From contig CAJUJL010000049.1 in the NCBI GenBank assembly GCA_910586725.1, forward strand, positions 1 through 17,824: a DNA stretch of 17,824 nt, given 5' to 3'. The stretch's first letter is position 1. Each line of letters starts with the position of its first letter. The position numbers and the translations under genes are program-made. This document shows positions 15,037-17,824 of the stretch, one piece after another. Below the pieces are notes generated by a model that made no database searches, was not told the DNA's origin, and saw only the letters and a list, made by a program, of their open reading frames with translations. This DNA is from an uncultured Lachnospiraceae bacterium (GTDB lineage: Bacteria > Bacillota > Clostridia > Lachnospirales > Lachnospiraceae).

Positions 15037-15594
15037 ATGATTTCAGCAGGTGATTTTAAAAATGGTATTACGATTGAGTTAGAAGGAAATATATATCAGA
15101 TCATCGAATTCCAGCATGTGAAGCCGGGAAAAGGAGCTGCATTTGTCAGAACAAAATTAAAAAATATCAAAAGTGGCGGCGTCGTAGAGAAGACATTCCG
15201 TCCGACGGAGAAATGCCCGCAGGCGCGCATTGACAGAAAAGATTATCAATATTTATATGCAGATGGAGATTTGTTCTATTTTATGGATGTTGAGACATAT
15301 GATCAGATTGCATTGAGCAAAGATGACATTGGCGGCGCTTTGAAATTTGTAAAAGAAAATGAAATGGTGAAAGTATGTTCCCATAATGGCAGCGTATTCG
15401 CAGTAGAACCGCCTCTGTTTGTAGAACTCCAGATTACGGATACGGAACCAGGATTTAAAGGGGATACGGCTACGGGCGCGACAAAGCCCGCTGTTGTTGA
15501 AACAGGCGCGACGGTGAATGTTCCGTTGTTTGTCAATCAGGATGATGTAATTAAAATTGATACCAGAACAGGCGAGTATTTATCAAGAGTATAA
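15037..15594 (+). CDS. efp: Translation elongation factor P
   Basis: EF-P binds between the P and E sites and relieves ribosome stalling at consecutive prolines. The 185 residues have the three-barrel EF-P layout: a KOW-like N-terminal domain with the tip loop KPGKGAAFVRTK (Lys32), a central OB domain, and the C-terminal EF-P signature GDTATGATKPAVVETGATVN with IDTRTGEYLSRV at the end. Lys32 in a PGKG loop is the position modified in Bacillus EF-P; whether it is modified here is unknown, since no modification gene is in the window. AAGGAGG is at 15023-15029. It has its own promoter and terminator and seems monocistronic. Confidence 0.98.
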   Translation: MISAGDFKNGITIELEGNIYQIIEFQHVKPGKGAAFVRTKLKNIKSGGVVEKTFRPTEKCPQARIDRKDYQYLYADGDLFYFMDVETYDQIALSKDDIGGALKFVKENEMVKVCSHNGSVFAVEPPLFVELQITDTEPGFKGDTATGATKPAVVETGATVNVPLFVNQDDVIKIDTRTGEYLSRV

Positions 15595-15602
15595 GGTATA
15601 TG

Positions 15603-15633
15603 CGGCTATCCGGTTTGCGGATAGCCGTTTTTT
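15603..15633 (+). terminator. Strong intrinsic terminator after efp
   Basis: CGGCTATCCG (15603-15612) pairs with CGGATAGCCG (15618-15627) perfectly over 10 bp, followed by six Ts (15628-15633). It rules out the long upstream extension of the next ORF, whose frame is open from 15600. Confidence 0.92.
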
Positions 15634-15725
15634 ATGACACAAAAAGAACAGTTGGTATCATTTTTATTAAGAAAAAAACTCCTTTTGCCGAAAACAAGAA
15701 TATTAAGAGAGCAGGAGGGATCAAA

Positions 15726-16547
15726 ATGAGCATAATCAATACAAATTATGTCCCAAAAAGCAGCGATAGTTTTGCAAAAACATATGTAAAAAAAGCAAAT
15801 GTTTCCTATAACAGTATAGCATCTTCAAAAGAAAGCGTTGTGGAGGATTACAAAAGAAGGCATCCGGAAAGCGCAGCCCATGTCAATCAACAGGTACAGG
15901 CAGGCAAAAAGGTGTGGGCAAAAAACGGAGTGGAAGATGTGTCAAGAGATGACATGTCAATGGAAGAGTATCAGAAATTTTTTCATGCGCTTTTGGGTAC
16001 GATTCCATATGATTCTACAAGAGTCTGTGACGTAAATTACCTTACGATCTCCGATGAGGGCTGGGAGCAGATGAAAAAAGATCCGGAATACGAGGCATGG
16101 ATTCTTGGATATTTTGTGGAAGACAGATCTGTCAGAAATCCCTTTTTTGGCTGGGGAGGCAATACGGGAATGGTTTGCTTCGAACGCTTTGGAGCATCCA
16201 TTGAAGAGCATCATGGCCAGGGATTCAGCAAGTCCGCTGTGAATGGAGACAAAAACAAAAAGAAGGAAGAATCCTGGTGGGATAAACGGCGAAAAAAGAC
16301 AAAAGAGCTGATGATGGAGCAGCAGGTAAAAGCGGTGGAAGAGGCCAGGGCCAAACGGGAAGCGAATCTGCAGGAATACAGAAATCATCAGTTAAAAAGC
16401 CAGCAAAGGCTTAAAAGCTTTCTGACCGGGAAGCCCCAGCAGCAGTTTATGAACCAGACAGACGATCGTAAGTCTGCCGCCGAGGCTTATGAAAATATGG
16501 CGGGACTGTTTCAGAGTATTATCAGATACAGTGATTTTAAAAGATAA
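15726..16547 (+). CDS. Hypothetical protein, 273 residues
   Basis: I do not recognise a named domain with confidence. The start at ATG 15726 is set by AGGAGG (15713-15718); the frame is open upstream to 15600 but that part crosses the efp terminator. There is no signal peptide or membrane span, so it is probably cytoplasmic or exported without a classical signal. Residues 1-75 are Ser/Lys-rich and polar. The central part (about 75-185) is the most structured: MEEYQKFFHALLGTIPYDST, then YLTISDEGWEQMKKDPEYEAW, then a Gly/Phe-rich stretch NPFFGWGG. Residues 200-250 form a strongly basic and acidic helix (KKKEESWWDKRRKKTKELMM), likely coiled coil. It is probably monocistronic and convergent with the AraC gene, 30 bases apart. 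Confidence 0.8.
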   Translation: MSIINTNYVPKSSDSFAKTYVKKANVSYNSIASSKESVVEDYKRRHPESAAHVNQQVQAGKKVWAKNGVEDVSRDDMSMEEYQKFFHALLGTIPYDSTRVCDVNYLTISDEGWEQMKKDPEYEAWILGYFVEDRSVRNPFFGWGGNTGMVCFERFGASIEEHHGQGFSKSAVNGDKNKKKEESWWDKRRKKTKELMMEQQVKAVEEARAKREANLQEYRNHQLKSQQRLKSFLTGKPQQQFMNQTDDRKSAAEAYENMAGLFQSIIRYSDFKR

Positions 16548-16577
16548 AAAGATCCGTATGTTTTGCATATTAAGACA

Positions 16578-17438
16578 TTAGTTTCCGGGAGTATGCATTC
16601 TGTTTTGATTTCTCCATTCTCTTGGTGAAATGCCATAAGTATTTTTAAACGCTCTGGAAAAGTGGAGCGGGTTGTCATAACCGACCGCATTGCTGATGTC
16701 GCCCACGGTAAGCTTCGTCAGTTTCAGAAGCTCGGTGGCTTTGGTCATGCGGTAATTCAACAGAAATTCCTGAGGAGTCCGTCCGGTGGACTCCTTGAAT
16801 ATTTTTCCAAAGTAGCTGCGGTTTAAACCGCAGTTGTCTGCAATGTCTTCCACAGAAATGTCGTTGTGGAAATTTTGTTCCATAAAGTTTAAAGCCTCCC
16901 GTACATAAAAATCACGAAGGCGCCCCCCCTTTTTCAATTTAATAGAAGATACGGAATTTGTCATAGCATCGAAGAAAAGATAGAGATGACCGATCAGATG
17001 AAACGGAGACAAGTCGCCGTGTTCCGCGATATAAAGCATTTCATTCATCATTGTTTCGCGCAGGACGCGGGAATTTGCGTGGTAGATGGGATTGTTTAAT
17101 GAAAAGCCGGCAATTTCAACGGCTTCTTTTACGCGCAGTCCGTCGAATTCCAGCCAGGCGTATTCCCAGGGAAGATTTTTGTCTGCAATGTAAGTTGTGA
17201 TCTGGTTTGGAAAAATCATAAAGCCCTGGCCGCTTTTGATCTGATACGTTTGTGTGTTTCCGAAAGAGTCGTCCGCAAATAGGGTGCCCGTTCCGGAAAT
17301 TACGTAGTGAAACAGAAAATGGGTTCTTGCAGCCGGCCCAAAGGAATGAGACGGGGCGCACCGTTCCCATCCGAATTGATAGAGGCTTAAGTCAACAAAA
17401 TTTTCATTTGGGAAAACGGAAAACAGAAATTCTTTCAT
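16578..17438 (-). CDS. AraC-family transcriptional regulator, MsmR-like
   Basis: The 286-residue protein has an N-terminal cupin-type sugar-sensing domain (AraC_binding; HYVISGTGTLFADD, GQGFMIFPNQITTYIAD, WEYAWLEFDGL) and a C-terminal pair of helix-turn-helix motifs. The first reads NDISVEDIADNCGLNRSYFG. The second reads LTVGDISNAVGYDNPLHFSR, followed by AFKNTYGISPREWR. This arrangement is typical of activators of carbohydrate-use genes in Firmicutes. Its ribosome site (CAGGAG, minus strand 17453-17448) lies 9 bases before the ATG. It is divergent from the gene that starts at 17801, and a perfect inverted repeat lies between them. That gene is the most likely target; the GH2 gene is a weaker candidate. 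The inducing sugar is unknown. Confidence 0.93.
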   Translation of the reverse strand: MKEFLFSVFPNENFVDLSLYQFGWERCAPSHSFGPAARTHFLFHYVISGTGTLFADDSFGNTQTYQIKSGQGFMIFPNQITTYIADKNLPWEYAWLEFDGLRVKEAVEIAGFSLNNPIYHANSRVLRETMMNEMLYIAEHGDLSPFHLIGHLYLFFDAMTNSVSSIKLKKGGRLRDFYVREALNFMEQNFHNDISVEDIADNCGLNRSYFGKIFKESTGRTPQEFLLNYRMTKATELLKLTKLTVGDISNAVGYDNPLHFSRAFKNTYGISPREWRNQNRMHTPGN

Positions 17439-17575
17439 TGTATTATACTCCTGATTCTTATGTCACAGATTTATTTTGCGGCGTTTTTGTAGGCGTATCA
17501 AATGCTTTTGGCATGTATGATTTGCAAATAAATTTCATAAATATTTTAGAAATGCTCTACTAGTATAGCCGTAAA

Positions 17576-17632
17576 TATACCAAAATGCCAGCCTATTTTT
17601 CATATATCATAAAAAAGTGGCATTTTGGTATA
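17576..17632. promoter_or_regulatory. Perfect 15-bp inverted repeat, candidate AraC operator
   Basis: TATACCAAAATGCCA (17576-17590) and its exact reverse complement TGGCATTTTGGTATA (17618-17632) flank a 27-bp AT-rich spacer. The arm centres are 42 bp apart, almost exactly four helical turns, so a dimer could touch both on one face of the DNA. The repeat lies 138 bp upstream of araC and about 40 bp upstream of the extended -10 of the divergent gene. No T run follows, which argues against a terminator. Confidence 0.65.
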
Positions 17633-17672
17633 AAAGTGAAAAAAAGATGCTATTTATAGACGCATTATGGGA

Positions 17673-17681
17673 TGTTAGAAT
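17673..17681 (+). promoter_or_regulatory. Extended -10 promoter of the gene starting at 17801
   Basis: TGTTAGAAT carries TAGAAT (17676-17681) preceded by TGn. As at 9791-9799, no good -35 is visible, which fits activator dependence, possibly on the inverted repeat 40 bp upstream. The rest of the gap 17439-17575 is AT-rich. It holds the araC ribosome site and nothing else I can support. Confidence 0.5.
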
Positions 17682-17697
17682 GTTTACAGTAAGAAAT

Positions 17698-17797
17698 GGA
17701 TAAGAAAGATTATCCAAAAAGGTAGCCTCGGGCATACCTCTATGCACAAAGAGCATGTGCAATAATAATGAAAGCAATTTGGTAATATGTCAAGAGG
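17698..17797 (+). ncRNA. Putative structured cis-regulatory leader, copy 2
   Basis: A hairpin GGATAA (17698-17703)/TTATCC (17710-17715) is followed by the conserved block 17729-17756, which matches copy 1 at 24 of 28 positions. The block has ATGC (17742-17745)/GCAT (17753-17756) around a 7-nt loop starting ACAA. CCTC (17726-17729) is complementary to GAGG (17794-17797), the ribosome site of the next gene. Its similar place between an extended -10 and an exported-protein start supports a shared regulatory function. The family is not known to me. Confidence 0.5.
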
Positions 17798-17800
17798 AAA

Positions 17801-17824
17801 ATGAAAAAGATTTTCGTGAAAAAG
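17801..17824 (+). CDS. Start of an exported protein, cut by the window end
   Basis: Only eight codons are present, MKKIFVKK, a basic start typical of a signal peptide n-region. AGAGG lies at 17793-17797, close to the ATG. The promoter and leader resemble those of the GH2 gene, so another secreted surface protein or glycosidase is likely, but nothing about its function can be read here. Confidence 0.5.

Noticed and set aside
15600..15725. N-terminal extension of the 273-residue protein
   Set aside because: It would be translated across the efp terminator hairpin, and AGGAGG precedes ATG 15726.
17742..17765. Seven-codon leader peptide (MHKEHVQ) inside the conserved block, similar to the start of an ATG frame at 9852
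   Set aside because: No ribosome site before either ATG, and copy 1 does not stop at a matching point. The ATGC/GCAT hairpin explains the shared bases better.
1..17824. CRISPR array, tRNA, rRNA or intact transposase
   Set aside because: No regularly spaced repeats, no cloverleaf or rRNA-like stretches, and no transposase coding region seen on either strand.

Overview
The window looks like a chromosomal segment of an anaerobic Gram-positive Clostridia, most likely Lachnospiraceae-like. The evidence is strong AGGAGG-type ribosome sites, a YlmC/YmxH-type sporulation PRC-barrel gene next to nrdR, an EF-P with a Bacillus-like PGKG tip, and a very large secreted GH2 glycosidase carrying Ig-like, FIVAR and lysine-rich Big_2-like modules. 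The assignment comes from family knowledge, not from a search.

Positions 1-5800 are a decaying accessory region. It holds an unidentified ORF with a composition shift, a C-terminal gene remnant interrupted by TAG, a LysR regulator broken by a one-base deletion and an in-frame TGA, and a lipoprotein-type alpha/beta hydrolase with an internal deletion and no nucleophile region. One intact gene follows, an iron-dependent alcohol dehydrogenase (2574-3743). After it come the remains of an integrative conjugative or mobilizable element: a relaxase truncated at both ends (minus strand), a small frameshifted ORF, a frameshifted excisionase and a tyrosine integrase that has lost its catalytic middle and carries His where the catalytic Tyr should be. 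A 10-bp direct repeat just after the integrase probably marks arm-type sites near the right end.

Positions 5864-9694 are a compact co-directional housekeeping block: ychF, a ylmC/ymxH-like gene, nrdR, a yqeG-type HAD phosphatase, rpiB (4-bp overlap with yqeG) and a DUF7916-like TIM-barrel gene. It ends in a strong intrinsic terminator.

Positions 9700-17824 carry a 1676-residue secreted multidomain GH2 beta-galactosidase-type enzyme, efp with its own promoter and terminator, an unrecognised 273-residue protein, and a divergent AraC regulator with a perfect 15-bp inverted repeat upstream. A new gene starts in the last 24 bases with a basic, signal-peptide-like N-terminus.

The most interesting signal is a promoter-plus-leader module present twice, before the GH2 gene and before the gene starting at 17801. 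Each copy has an extended -10 (TGTTAnAAT), then 40-48 nt later a 28-nt block identical at 24 of 28 positions containing an ATGC/GCAT hairpin with a 7-nt loop, then the ribosome site and the start of an apparently exported protein. I cannot assign it to any RNA family I know. It could be an undescribed cis-regulatory leader for surface proteins. In both copies the 5' edge of the block is complementary to bases at the start or ribosome site, and the paired sequences differ between copies.
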